NCBI GenBank assembly: GCA_016125335.1
Contig: WGLY01000015.1
Span: 183,267 to 247,266, forward strand
Origin: Frankiales bacterium
GTDB taxonomy: Bacteria > Actinomycetota > Actinomycetes > S36-B12 > CAIYMF01
Length of the DNA: 64,000 bases
Direction of reading: 5' to 3'
Shown: piece after piece, positions 1-7,868 of the stretch
How positions within the stretch are numbered: the stretch's first letter is position 1
Layout: each line of letters starts with the position of its first letter
Program-made: the position numbers and the translations under genes
Notes under the pieces: generated by a model
What the model was told of the DNA's origin: nothing
Seen by the model: only the letters and a program-made list of their open reading frames with translations
The model's database searches: none

Positions 1-7
1 TCGGACC

Positions 8-70
8 CGATGTCACTGGTGAAACGGTTGCTACTCGGCCCGGGAAGCGACCGTTTCACCAGTGACATCG
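8..70. repeat. Perfect 21-bp inverted repeat with 21-nt loop
   Basis: Arms at 8-28 and 50-70 are exact reverse complements. Each arm contains an internal near-palindrome (TCACTGGTGA). The right arm lies inside the 3' end of the Ada-AlkA gene and encodes about residues 500-506; the stop codon (31-33) falls in the loop. There is no T-run, so it is a poor intrinsic terminator. It could be a remnant of transposon ends or a MITE-like insertion, or a transcript-end hairpin. The structure is seen directly; the origin is inferred. Confidence 0.7.
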
Positions 71-1566
71 CGGCCGTGCTGGGTGATCGCGGTCCAGAGG
101 TGCTGCGCTGCGTAGGAGCGCCAGGGGCTCCAGGCGGCGGCGCGCACCGCGAGCGCCGCGGCGTCGGACGGGAGGCCGAGCCGCTCGGCCGACTGGCGCA
201 GCCCGAGGTCGCCGGCGGGGAACGCGTCCGGGTCGCCGAGGCCGCGCAGCCGCAGGTAGTCCGCCGTCCACGGCCCGATGCCCGGGATCCGCAGCAGGGT
301 GGCGGCGACCTCATCGGGGTCGCCGCCTGTCAGGTCGACCTCCCCGCGCGCGACCGCGCGCGCCGCGAGGTGCAGGGTGCGCCCGCGCGTGCGCGGCATG
401 CCCAGGGCGGAGATCGCCTCCGGCGCCGACGCCGCGAGGACGCCGGGCCCCGGGAAGGCCGCGAGCCCGTCGGCCACCGGCGTGCCGAACGCGGCCACCA
501 GCCGGCCCAGCAGCGTGCGCGCCCCGGCCACCGACACCTGCTGGCCCACCACGGTCCGCACGAGGGTCTCCCACGGGTCCACCGTGGTGGGCACGCGCAG
601 CCCGGGCCGCGCCGTCACCAGCGGGCGCAGGTCGGCGTCGGCGCGCAGGACCTCGCCGATGGCGTCCGGGTCCGCGTCGAGGTCGAGCCAGCGGCGCACC
701 CGCCGCACGAGGGACGCCGTGGCCCGCAGGTCGGTGCCGCTCCGGACGACGACGTGGTCGCCGGCCACCCGCACCTCGGTCACGGCCGGGCCGCGCCGGG
801 TGCCCACCACCCTGCGGTGCGTCCATGCGTCGCCGTCGGCCGTGTGCTGCTCGAGGCCGACGACGGCCCGCGCCGCCAGATGGGCCCCCACGGCCTGCGC
901 GTCGTAGGGCGGTCGCAGCCGCAGCCGCAGCACCAGCGCCGGGTCCGACGCCGGGATCGGCGCGACCGGACGACGGCGCAGCTGCGACGGCGGCGCCCCG
1001 AACTCGCGGCGCATGACGTCGTTGAACTGCCGGATGCTGGCGAAGCCGGCGGCGAACGCGACCTCCGAGAGCGGCAGCTCGGTCTGCTCGACCAGCAGCC
1101 GCGCCGTCTGGGCGCGGCGGCTCACCGCGAGCTGCAGCGGTCCGGCCCCGACCTCGGCCACGAGCGTGCGGTGCAGGTGGCGCTCGGAGACGTGCAGCGT
1201 CGCCGCGAGCCCGGTGACGCCGCCCTCGTCGACCGCGCCGTCCGCGATGAGCCGCAGCGCCCGCGAGGCGAGGTCGCCGCGGTGGTCCCAGTGGCGCGAG
1301 CCCGGCGCCGAGTCCGGCCGGCACCTCTTGCAGGCGCGGAAGCCGGCGCTCACGGCGGCCGCGGGCGCCGCGAAGTAGCGCACGTTGCTGCGCTTCCGCG
1401 TCTGCGCCGGGCACACCGGGCGGCAGTAGACACCGGTGCTCGTCACCCCGAACCACAGCCGTCCGTCGAAGCGCCGGTCGCGCGACACCAGGGCCTGGTA
1501 GGCGGCGTCGACGTCGAGCCCGGCCGGCCCAGAGTAGGCCGGCGGCAGGGCGGTCGCGGTGCTCAC
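31..1566 (-). CDS. alkA: Ada-type regulator fused to AlkA 3-methyladenine DNA glycosylase
   Basis: This 511-aa protein joins a methyl-phosphotriester-accepting Ada zinc domain, an AraC-type helix-turn-helix and an AlkA glycosylase, so one protein can sense alkylation, activate transcription and excise alkylated bases. The zinc cysteines are C48, C52, C79 and C82; C48 would be the methyl acceptor. The C-terminal half has the helix-hairpin-helix LLRIPGIGPWTADYL followed by the catalytic Asp in FPAGD. The GTG at 1566 is chosen because the Ada domain begins right after it; an upstream in-frame start at 1647 would add an atypical leader and cross the divergent promoter region. A 17-bp palindrome abuts the start. 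The C-terminal tail, from D500, is encoded by an inverted repeat and may not be native. Confidence 0.93.
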   Translation of the reverse strand: MSTATALPPAYSGPAGLDVDAAYQALVSRDRRFDGRLWFGVTSTGVYCRPVCPAQTRKRSNVRYFAAPAAAVSAGFRACKRCRPDSAPGSRHWDHRGDLASRALRLIADGAVDEGGVTGLAATLHVSERHLHRTLVAEVGAGPLQLAVSRRAQTARLLVEQTELPLSEVAFAAGFASIRQFNDVMRREFGAPPSQLRRRPVAPIPASDPALVLRLRLRPPYDAQAVGAHLAARAVVGLEQHTADGDAWTHRRVVGTRRGPAVTEVRVAGDHVVVRSGTDLRATASLVRRVRRWLDLDADPDAIGEVLRADADLRPLVTARPGLRVPTTVDPWETLVRTVVGQQVSVAGARTLLGRLVAAFGTPVADGLAAFPGPGVLAASAPEAISALGMPRTRGRTLHLAARAVARGEVDLTGGDPDEVAATLLRIPGIGPWTADYLRLRGLGDPDAFPAGDLGLRQSAERLGLPSDAAALAVRAAAWSPWRSYAAQHLWTAITQHGRDVTGETVASRAE

Positions 1567-1583
1567 GGGGCAGAGTCTGCCCC
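1567..1583. promoter_or_regulatory. 17-bp palindrome abutting the Ada-AlkA start codon
   Basis: GGGGCAGA-G-TCTGCCCC is a perfect palindrome with one central base, directly upstream of the GTG start of the divergently read Ada-AlkA gene. Its place suggests an operator, possibly bound by the Ada domain itself, or a translation-blocking hairpin. The palindrome is seen; the binding protein is inferred. Confidence 0.5.
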
Positions 1584-1659
1584 AGGCCACCGACCGAGGA
1601 CTGGCGATAATCGGACGTCGCGACCCGCCTCGCCGGATCGCGCCCATGGGCCGACCTGG

Positions 1660-1683
1660 GCCCGATCGCTCCTACGATCGGGC
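1660..1683. promoter_or_regulatory. 9-6-9 inverted repeat before the VOC gene
   Basis: GCCCGATCG, a 6-base spacer and CGATCGGGC end two bases before the ATG at 1686. This is a second symmetric element in the 119-base divergent region between the repair gene and the VOC gene. It is operator-like in form, or a leader hairpin that would occlude the start site. No regulator can be named. Confidence 0.45.
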
Positions 1684-1685
1684 GC

Positions 1686-2063
1686 ATGGTGGTCGCGTCG
1701 CGCGGGGTGGTCACGCTCGACTGCGCCGAGCCCGGCCCGCTCGCGCAGTTCTGGGCCGACGTGCTCGGGGGTCGCGTGGTGCACGCGGGCGACGCCGCCG
1801 TGGTCGTGCGCACGGAGTGGGTGGCGATCGCGGCCATGCGCGTCGAGGGCTACGTGCCGCCCACGTGGCCCGCGGCTGACGTGCCCAAGCAGGTCCACCT
1901 CGACCTCGCCGTCGACGACCTCGAGCCCGCGGTGGCGGAGGCGGTCCGGCTCGGCGCGACCGTGGCGGCGCACCAGCCCGCGCCGGGGCTGCGGCGGATC
2001 CTGCTCGACCCGGCCGGCCACCCCTTCTGCCTCACCACCCAGGTGCCGCCCGCGGCCCTGTGA
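1686..2063 (+). CDS. VOC-superfamily (glyoxalase-like) protein
   Basis: A 125-aa protein with the beta-alpha-beta-beta-beta fold pattern of the vicinal oxygen chelate superfamily: an N-terminal module beginning TLDCAEPGPLAQFWADVLG and a C-terminal module ending LLDPAGHPFCL. Proteins of this size act as dimers; substrates in this subfamily (glyoxalase, antibiotic-binding or dioxygenase-like) cannot be deduced from the sequence. It diverges from the Ada-AlkA gene, sharing a 119-base intergenic region with two palindromes. The downstream acyltransferase is convergent, leaving 45 bases between the stops. Confidence 0.85.
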   Translation: MVVASRGVVTLDCAEPGPLAQFWADVLGGRVVHAGDAAVVVRTEWVAIAAMRVEGYVPPTWPAADVPKQVHLDLAVDDLEPAVAEAVRLGATVAAHQPAPGLRRILLDPAGHPFCLTTQVPPAAL

Positions 2064-2108
2064 CCCGGCACGCCCCGCGGCTCCGGCATGCGCAGGACGA
2101 GACGCTCG

Positions 2109-4172
2109 TCAGAGCATCGGCTTGAGCCACTCCGAGAACCACGGGCCCTGCGAGCCGGCGTAGGTGTTCGTGACGTGGTCGGTGTCGCGGTAGATCACGA
2201 TCCGCCCGTCGACCAGCGAGCACGCGCTCGGGTCCGGGCACAGGTGCGGGAACGTGTCGACGTTCGTCGCCCCCGCCGCCGCTGCCGCCGTGCGGACGAC
2301 GTCGAGACCGCGCCCGTGCGGGTCGCCGGTGAAGTCGCAGTCCGACGGCTTCGCGGCCCGGCCGAGGCACGAGCCCGGCGGTCCGGGCAGCACCGGGTTG
2401 TCGCCGAGCACCACCGTGGTGCGCGCGTCCGGCATGACCTCGCCGAGGGTCTTCGTGACCGCCGCCGAGATCGCCTGGCTCGGGTCGGGGTAGGGCTGGC
2501 CGTTGGCGTCCACCGCGTTGGTCCACGCGGTGGTGGACGCCAGCACCAGGACGTCCGGCTTGGTCTGCGCGATGAGCGCGAACAGGTTCTGCCGCCACGT
2601 GGCGCACTCGGTGTACGTGCGCTGGAGCTTCGTGCTCGCCACCGGCAGGTCCCACACCGGGCAAGACTGCTTGGTCGCCGTGATGAGCCGGAAGCCGTCC
2701 TTCTGCGCCGCGGCCACGAACCCGCCCTGCCACTGGATCGCGTGGCTGTCGCCCACGAGCATCACCGTCTTGCTCGCGCCGGCGGGGCCGCGCTCGCACG
2801 TGGTGACGTCGGTGACGTCGAGACCCACGAAGCACACCGAGGCGTCCGGGCTGCCGTCCTGCTTGACCGAGGTGAGCGGCGGCTTGAGCAGCTCCTGCCA
2901 CCGGGGCAGCGGCAGGGCACGCGCGACGCCGCCGAGCGCGACGGCGGTGACCGCCGACGCCGTGACGCCCACGGCGATGGTGCGCCAGTTGGGCCAGTGG
3001 CGGATGCGGGCGCCGTCGCGCAGCGGCACCTCCACCCACCGGTGGGTCGCCCACGCGAGCACGCCGCTGGCGAGGAACGCCGCCACCACGAGCACCCAGC
3101 CGGGCACGGTGGTCACCACGCGCAGCAGCACCCACACCGGCCAGTGCCACAGGTAGAGCACGTAGGAGGTCGTGGCCACCCAGGCCAGCGGGCGCCAGCC
3201 GCCCCATCGCGAGAGCGGGTCACGCGCCGGGTCACCCGGGGTGGCGAGCACCAGCGCCACGGGCACCGCGATGGCGAGGCTCCACGGGCTCGGGCTCACG
3301 ACGTAGAACGAGGGGACGGCGTACATCACCACGAGCACGGCCAGCACCGCGAGCCGGGCCAGCGCCACGACGTCGATGCCCGCCGGCCGCCACCGGGGCA
3401 CGCGGCCGCCGCGCGCGATCCACATCGCGACGAGGGCGCCGAGCAGCAGCTGGTAGGCGCGCCACCACGGCATGAAGAACGCCCGTGCCGGATCCTCCTG
3501 CACGGCGAAGCCGGCCCCCACGAGGCTCACCACGAGCCCGACCGCGGCGACCACCGCGAGCACCGGCAGGAACTGCGGGCGACGCCGGCGCAGCAGCGCG
3601 CCGACGCCGATCACCACGAACGGCCAGACGACGTAGAACTGCTCCTCGACCGCGAGCGACCAGAAGTGCAGGAACGGCGACCCGTCGACCGCGCCGCCGA
3701 AGTAGTCGACGGCCTGGGCCGCGAAGTAGAAGTTGCTCACGTAGAGCAGCGCGGCCACCCCGGCCGGCGCCTGGTCCTTGAGGTAGGCGCGGTCGGCCAG
3801 CACCAGCATGGCGACGCCGGTCACCGCGATCACCAGCACGGCGCTGGGCAGCAGACGGCGCACGCGGCGCGCCAGGAACCACGCGTAGGTGAGGCTGCCG
3901 CGCGAGTGCGCGCCGAGCATCTGCTGGGTGATGACGAACCCGGAGATCGTGAAGAACACGTCGACGCCGAGGTAGCCGTTCGGCGCGAGGGTGAAGCCGG
4001 GGTCGAAGTGGAAGAGCATCACGCCGATGACGGCGAACACACGGAGCAGCTCGATGTCGGTGCGGCGGGCGCTGTGCGGGGCGTCGGGGGCCGGCACGGG
4101 CGCGCTGACGACCGGGATGGGGGCAGTGTCCTCGGACGCCGACGACGCGGCGGAGCGAGCACGTCCCAGCAC
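2109..4172 (-). CDS. Membrane O-acyltransferase (AT3-SGNH)
   Basis: The 687-aa protein has an N-terminal acyltransferase-3 membrane domain (about residues 37-400, roughly ten or more hydrophobic helices, beginning RTDIELLRVFAVIGVMLFH) and an extracytoplasmic SGNH hydrolase-like domain (about 465-687). GDSH (474-477) supplies the SGNH nucleophile Ser and DTDH (663-666) the catalytic Asp-His pair. OafA/OatA-type proteins carry acyl groups across the membrane and attach them to surface polysaccharide, peptidoglycan or lipid-linked glycans; the acceptor here is unknown. The GTG at 4172 precedes a Ser/Ala/Pro-rich cytoplasmic lead of about 36 residues. Confidence 0.92.
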   Translation of the reverse strand: MLGRARSAASSASEDTAPIPVVSAPVPAPDAPHSARRTDIELLRVFAVIGVMLFHFDPGFTLAPNGYLGVDVFFTISGFVITQQMLGAHSRGSLTYAWFLARRVRRLLPSAVLVIAVTGVAMLVLADRAYLKDQAPAGVAALLYVSNFYFAAQAVDYFGGAVDGSPFLHFWSLAVEEQFYVVWPFVVIGVGALLRRRRPQFLPVLAVVAAVGLVVSLVGAGFAVQEDPARAFFMPWWRAYQLLLGALVAMWIARGGRVPRWRPAGIDVVALARLAVLAVLVVMYAVPSFYVVSPSPWSLAIAVPVALVLATPGDPARDPLSRWGGWRPLAWVATTSYVLYLWHWPVWVLLRVVTTVPGWVLVVAAFLASGVLAWATHRWVEVPLRDGARIRHWPNWRTIAVGVTASAVTAVALGGVARALPLPRWQELLKPPLTSVKQDGSPDASVCFVGLDVTDVTTCERGPAGASKTVMLVGDSHAIQWQGGFVAAAQKDGFRLITATKQSCPVWDLPVASTKLQRTYTECATWRQNLFALIAQTKPDVLVLASTTAWTNAVDANGQPYPDPSQAISAAVTKTLGEVMPDARTTVVLGDNPVLPGPPGSCLGRAAKPSDCDFTGDPHGRGLDVVRTAAAAAGATNVDTFPHLCPDPSACSLVDGRIVIYRDTDHVTNTYAGSQGPWFSEWLKPML

Positions 4173-4254
4173 CCGCGCAGTCTACGTGAGCCGTTGCGCC
4201 GCCCCCGTCGCCCCGCAGGCCGCGGCGGCGCGTCGTCCCGCACCCGGGCCCGGC

Positions 4255-4275
4255 GCGGGGTGGAGCGGACCCCGC
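4255..4275 (-). terminator. Candidate terminator after the kinase gene
   Basis: Arms GCGGGGT and ACCCCGC with a 7-base loop lie just beyond the kinase stop codon (4284) on the minus strand. There is no T-tract, as is common in high-GC actinobacteria. Confidence 0.35.
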
Positions 4276-4283
4276 CCCGCAGG

Positions 4284-5165
4284 TCAGGGCGCCAGGGCCC
4301 GGACCACCGGGAGCAGATCCGGCCACCAGAAGAGCTCGGTCACGCCGCGTGCGAAGACCCACGTGCGCACCGCGGCGGCGTCCACGTCCGCGAGCGCCGC
4401 GAGCCGGCCGGTGAGGCCCGCCGGGTCGGCGGTCAGTCGTGCGCGGCAGTTGAACAGGTGCTGCACGAGGTCGTACGCCGCCTCCCCCGCGTAGGGCTTC
4501 GGGTCGACCACCAGCCACGGCTCACGGTGGGCCGAGAGCACGTTGCCGGCGTGCAGGTCCGTGCACAGCACGACGTCGCCGTCGACGACCTGCGCCGTGG
4601 GCCTCTGCCGCAGCACCGCGATCGCCTCGCGAGCGAGCCCGGCGTCGACCACGTCCTCGCGACTTCGAAGGCGCTCCTCCGTCTCGTCGGCCCAGATCGC
4701 GCACAGCTCGGCGAGCGGCCGGAAGGTCGTCGGCGCGACGGCGGCCGCCCAGGTGCGGCGGAGCACCGACGCGATCACCTCGTCCTGCTCGGGCTCGGAG
4801 CGGTCCGAGAGCGGTGCGCCCGGCACGCAGCGCTCGAGGAGCAGGTAGAGGGTGTCGTCGTCGAGCTCCTCACGGTGCAGCCGCACGGCTCCCGAGCCGT
4901 CCCACAGCCGCAGCGCCGTCGCCTCGTCGTCGGCCTCGCGGTGGCGCATGCCGACCTTGAGCACCACCTCGTCGCCGTCGCGGGTGCGAGCAGGCGCCAC
5001 CCACGCCGTGTGACCACCGGGGAGGAACGGGTCGCCGAGCTCGAGCCGCCACCGTGCGGCGACGTCGGCCACGCGCTCGGGCATGACGTCGAGCCAGCGC
5101 CGGACGGACGCGTCGAGGGCGGCGGACTCGAGCAGCCGCGGGGTGGGCCGGGCCCCAGGCGGCAC
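4284..5165 (-). CDS. APH(6)/streptomycin-6-kinase-like phosphotransferase
   Basis: A 293-aa protein of the aminoglycoside phosphotransferase fold. K70 (VVLKVG) fits the nucleotide-binding Lys; DLHAGN (203-208) is the catalytic loop and DPKPY (221-225) the metal-binding Asp segment, a wording typical of streptomycin 6-kinase and hydroxyurea-phosphotransferase relatives. The GTG start at 5165 lies two bases after the DAHP synthase stop, so the two genes are surely cotranscribed. Whether it detoxifies an aminoglycoside or phosphorylates a cellular metabolite is open; being tied to shikimate-pathway entry argues for caution about a resistance role. Confidence 0.85.
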   Translation of the reverse strand: MPPGARPTPRLLESAALDASVRRWLDVMPERVADVAARWRLELGDPFLPGGHTAWVAPARTRDGDEVVLKVGMRHREADDEATALRLWDGSGAVRLHREELDDDTLYLLLERCVPGAPLSDRSEPEQDEVIASVLRRTWAAAVAPTTFRPLAELCAIWADETEERLRSREDVVDAGLAREAIAVLRQRPTAQVVDGDVVLCTDLHAGNVLSAHREPWLVVDPKPYAGEAAYDLVQHLFNCRARLTADPAGLTGRLAALADVDAAAVRTWVFARGVTELFWWPDLLPVVRALAP

Positions 5166-5167
5166 GG

Positions 5168-6508
5168 TCAGGGTCGACGCGGCCGGTCGAGCAGCCAGTC
5201 GGCGACGTCGAAGGCGAGCTCGAGGGACTGCACCCGGTTGAGCCGCGGGTCGCACGCGGTCTCGTAGCGGTCGCCGAGCTGGTCCTCGGTGACCCCCTCG
5301 GTGCCGCCCACGCACTCGGTGACGTCGTCGCCGGTGAGCTCGACATGGATGCCGCCGGGGACGGTCCCGAGCGCCTTGTGCACCTGGAAGAACCCGAGCA
5401 CCTCGTCGGCGACGTCGGAGTACGAGCGGGTCTTGTGGCCCGACGACGCCTCGCGGGTGTTGCCGTGCATCGGGTCGCACACCCACACCACCGGGTGCCC
5501 GCTGGCGGTGACCTTCTCGACGATGCCGGGCAGCACGTCGCGCACGGCCGCGGCGCCCATGCGCGTGATGAGGGTGAGCCGGCCCGGCACCCGGTCCGGG
5601 TCGAGCCGGTCGCACAGGTCGACGGCCTGCTCGGGCGAGGTCGTGGGGCCGAGCTTGACGCCGATCGGGTTGGAGATGCGCGCGGCGAAGTCGACGTGGG
5701 CGCCGTCGATCTGCCGGGTGCGCTCGCCGATCCACACGAAGTGGCCGGACACGTCGTAGAGGCGGCCGGTGCGCGAGTCGATGCGGGTGAGCGCCTTCTC
5801 GTAGTCGAGCACGAGGGCCTCGTGGCCGGCGAAGAACTCGACCCGCTTGAACTCCTCCGGGTCCGCGCCGCAGGCCGCCATGAACGCGAGCGCGCGGTCG
5901 ATCTCGCCCGCGACCTGCTCGTAGCGGTCGCCGGCGGTGGTCTCGGCCACGAAGTCCTGGTTCCACGCGTGCACCTGGCGCAGGTCGGCGTAGCCGCCCT
6001 GCGTGAACGCGCGCACCAGGTTGAGCGTGGCGCTCGCAGTGTTGTAGGCGCGCACCAGCCGCTGGGGGTCGGGCACGCGGCCCGCCTCCTCGAACGGCAG
6101 GGCGTTGACGCCGTCGCCGAAGTACGACGTCATGCGGGCGCCGTCGCGCGTCTCGAACGGGTTGGTGCGCGGCTTGAAGTACTGGCCCGCCATCCGGCCG
6201 ACCTTCACCACCGGCAGGCTCGCGCCGTAGGTGAGCACGATCGCCATCTGCAGGACGGTCTTGAGCTTGGCCCGGATCGACTCGGCGGTCGCGCTGTCGA
6301 AGGTCTCCGCGCAGTCGCCGCCCATGAGCACGAAGGCCTGCCCGCGCGCGGCGGCCGCGAGGCGGTCGGTGAGGTTGTCGCACTCCCCCGCGAACACCAG
6401 GGGCGGCAGCGTCCGCAGCGACGCCACGGCGCGCTCGAGCGCCGGCTCGTCGGGCCACACCGGCTGCTGGGCAGCGGGCAGGTCCGGCCAGGAGATGTGA
6501 TCGACCAC
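5168..6508 (-). CDS. aroG: Class II 3-deoxy-7-phosphoheptulonate (DAHP) synthase
   Basis: The 446-aa length and sequence match plant/actinobacterial class II DAHP synthases, which condense phosphoenolpyruvate and erythrose 4-phosphate as the first step to chorismate. Visible blocks include FAGECDNLTDRL, LMGGDCAETF, GRMAGQYFKPR, WVCDPMHGNT and PGGIHVELTGDDVTEC, which hold the metal and substrate ligands. The GTG start is supported by the typical class II opening. The gene is followed two bases later by the APH-like kinase. An intergenic gap of 111 bases separates it from the phosphofructokinase gene upstream; I see no clear operator there. In mycobacteria the enzyme forms a complex with chorismate mutase, which is not encoded here. 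Confidence 0.96.
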   Translation of the reverse strand: MVDHISWPDLPAAQQPVWPDEPALERAVASLRTLPPLVFAGECDNLTDRLAAAARGQAFVLMGGDCAETFDSATAESIRAKLKTVLQMAIVLTYGASLPVVKVGRMAGQYFKPRTNPFETRDGARMTSYFGDGVNALPFEEAGRVPDPQRLVRAYNTASATLNLVRAFTQGGYADLRQVHAWNQDFVAETTAGDRYEQVAGEIDRALAFMAACGADPEEFKRVEFFAGHEALVLDYEKALTRIDSRTGRLYDVSGHFVWIGERTRQIDGAHVDFAARISNPIGVKLGPTTSPEQAVDLCDRLDPDRVPGRLTLITRMGAAAVRDVLPGIVEKVTASGHPVVWVCDPMHGNTREASSGHKTRSYSDVADEVLGFFQVHKALGTVPGGIHVELTGDDVTECVGGTEGVTEDQLGDRYETACDPRLNRVQSLELAFDVADWLLDRPRRP

Positions 6509-6619
6509 GAGGCGAGTGTAGGGACGCCCACGAGGCTGCCGCTCGCGCGGGGCGCGCGCACGCCGGCCCGGCCCGCCCGCCGCCTCGAACGACAGGGGGC
6601 CGGGGCCGGTCGAGCGGGA

Positions 6620-7645
6620 TCAGCCGAAGAAGGTGCGGACCTCGTCGTAGCGCGAGACCGGCACGGTCTTGAGCTCGCCGGTGGCCGCGATGAACGGCAC
6701 GCGCACGATCTCGGTGCCCTGGAGCGCGACCATCTTGCCGTAGTCCTGGGAGGCGACGGCGTCGATCGCGTGCAGGCCGAAGCGGCTGGCCAGGACCCGG
6801 TCGAAGGCCGTCGGCGTGCCGCCGCGCTGGATGTGCCCGAGCACCGAGGCCCGCGCCTCCTTGCCGGTCTTGGACTCGAGCCCGGAGGCCAGCCAGTCGC
6901 CGATCCCGGACAGGCGCACGTGGCCGAAGGCGTCGAGCGACTGGTCCTTGGTGATCATGCCGCCGTCGGCCGGCAGGGCACCCTCGGACACCACGATGAT
7001 CGGGGCGTAGTGCGAGCGGAAGCGCGACTCGACCCAGCCCGCGACCTCGTCGAGGTCGAAGGGCACCTCGGGGATCAGGATGCCGTTGGCGCCGCCGGAC
7101 AGGCCCGCGTGCAGCGCGATCCAGCCGGCGTGGCGGCCCATCACCTCGACGACGAGGATCCGGTGGTGCGACTCCGCCGTGGTGTGCAGGCGGTCGATCG
7201 CCTCGCTCGCGATGTTGACCGCGGTGTCGAAGCCGAACGTGTAGTCGGTGGCCGAGAGGTCGTTGTCGATCGTCTTGGGCACGCCCACCACGGGGACGCC
7301 GAGCTCGTCGAGCTTCGTGGCGACGCCGAGGGTGTCCTCGCCGCCGATCGCGACCAGGGCGTCGACGCCGTGGGCCGCGAGGTTGGCCTTGATCTGGTCG
7401 ACGCCGCCGTCGATCTTGATCGGGTTGGTCCGGCTGGAGCCCAGGATCGTGCCCCCGCGGGGCAGGATGCCGCGCACCTGCTCGATGCCCAGCGGCATGG
7501 TGAGCCCCTCGAGGGGGCCCTTCCAGCCGTCGCGGAACCCGACGAACTCGAAGCCGTACTGCGTGACGCCCTTGCGGACGACGGCTCGGATGACGGCGTT
7601 GAGACCGGGGCAGTCGCCGCCACCGGTCAGCACTCCGACGCGCAT
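6620..7645 (-). CDS. 6-phosphofructokinase with pyrophosphate-type signature
   Basis: A 341-aa PfkA-family enzyme (MRVGVLTGGGDCPGLN, TTAESHHR, MGRHAGW, LGHIQRGG) that phosphorylates fructose 6-phosphate. By E. coli numbering, which this sequence follows exactly, position 104 is Asp (GGED, 101-104) and position 124 is Lys (PKTIDND, 123-129). In this family Gly104 goes with ATP use, while Asp104 together with Lys124 goes with pyrophosphate use, so a reversible PPi-dependent enzyme is predicted. The start at 7645 is preferred over 7657 because GAGGAG lies five bases upstream. A long leader separates it from the divergent DUF1028 gene. Confidence 0.93.
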   Translation of the reverse strand: MRVGVLTGGGDCPGLNAVIRAVVRKGVTQYGFEFVGFRDGWKGPLEGLTMPLGIEQVRGILPRGGTILGSSRTNPIKIDGGVDQIKANLAAHGVDALVAIGGEDTLGVATKLDELGVPVVGVPKTIDNDLSATDYTFGFDTAVNIASEAIDRLHTTAESHHRILVVEVMGRHAGWIALHAGLSGGANGILIPEVPFDLDEVAGWVESRFRSHYAPIIVVSEGALPADGGMITKDQSLDAFGHVRLSGIGDWLASGLESKTGKEARASVLGHIQRGGTPTAFDRVLASRFGLHAIDAVASQDYGKMVALQGTEIVRVPFIAATGELKTVPVSRYDEVRTFFG

Positions 7646-7868
7646 GGTTCTCCTCATGCGTAGTCACGGATGGGGGTCATGACCGCGCTGTCGTGACCGG
7701 GACCCATCCAACCGCACTCACCCGGGGCGTTGCGAACCCCACCCGCGACCGGCGCCGCCCCGGGTGCCGGTCGCGCTGCCGAGGCGGCCGGCGGGCACGG
7801 CTGCGGCGCCCGGGCGCGGACGCGCGGCGGCCTGCGCCGGGCCTCCCCGCGCGCTAGCGTCGCGGGCC

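Noticed and set aside
4284..5165. Calling the kinase an antibiotic-resistance gene
   Set aside because: The fold family fits, but operon context with DAHP synthase and lack of mobile markers do not support an acquired resistance gene.
2088..5267. Long open frame of 1059 codons on the plus strand
   Set aside because: It runs antisense through the acyltransferase and kinase genes, has Arg/His/Gly-rich composition and no domain; a typical high-GC shadow frame.
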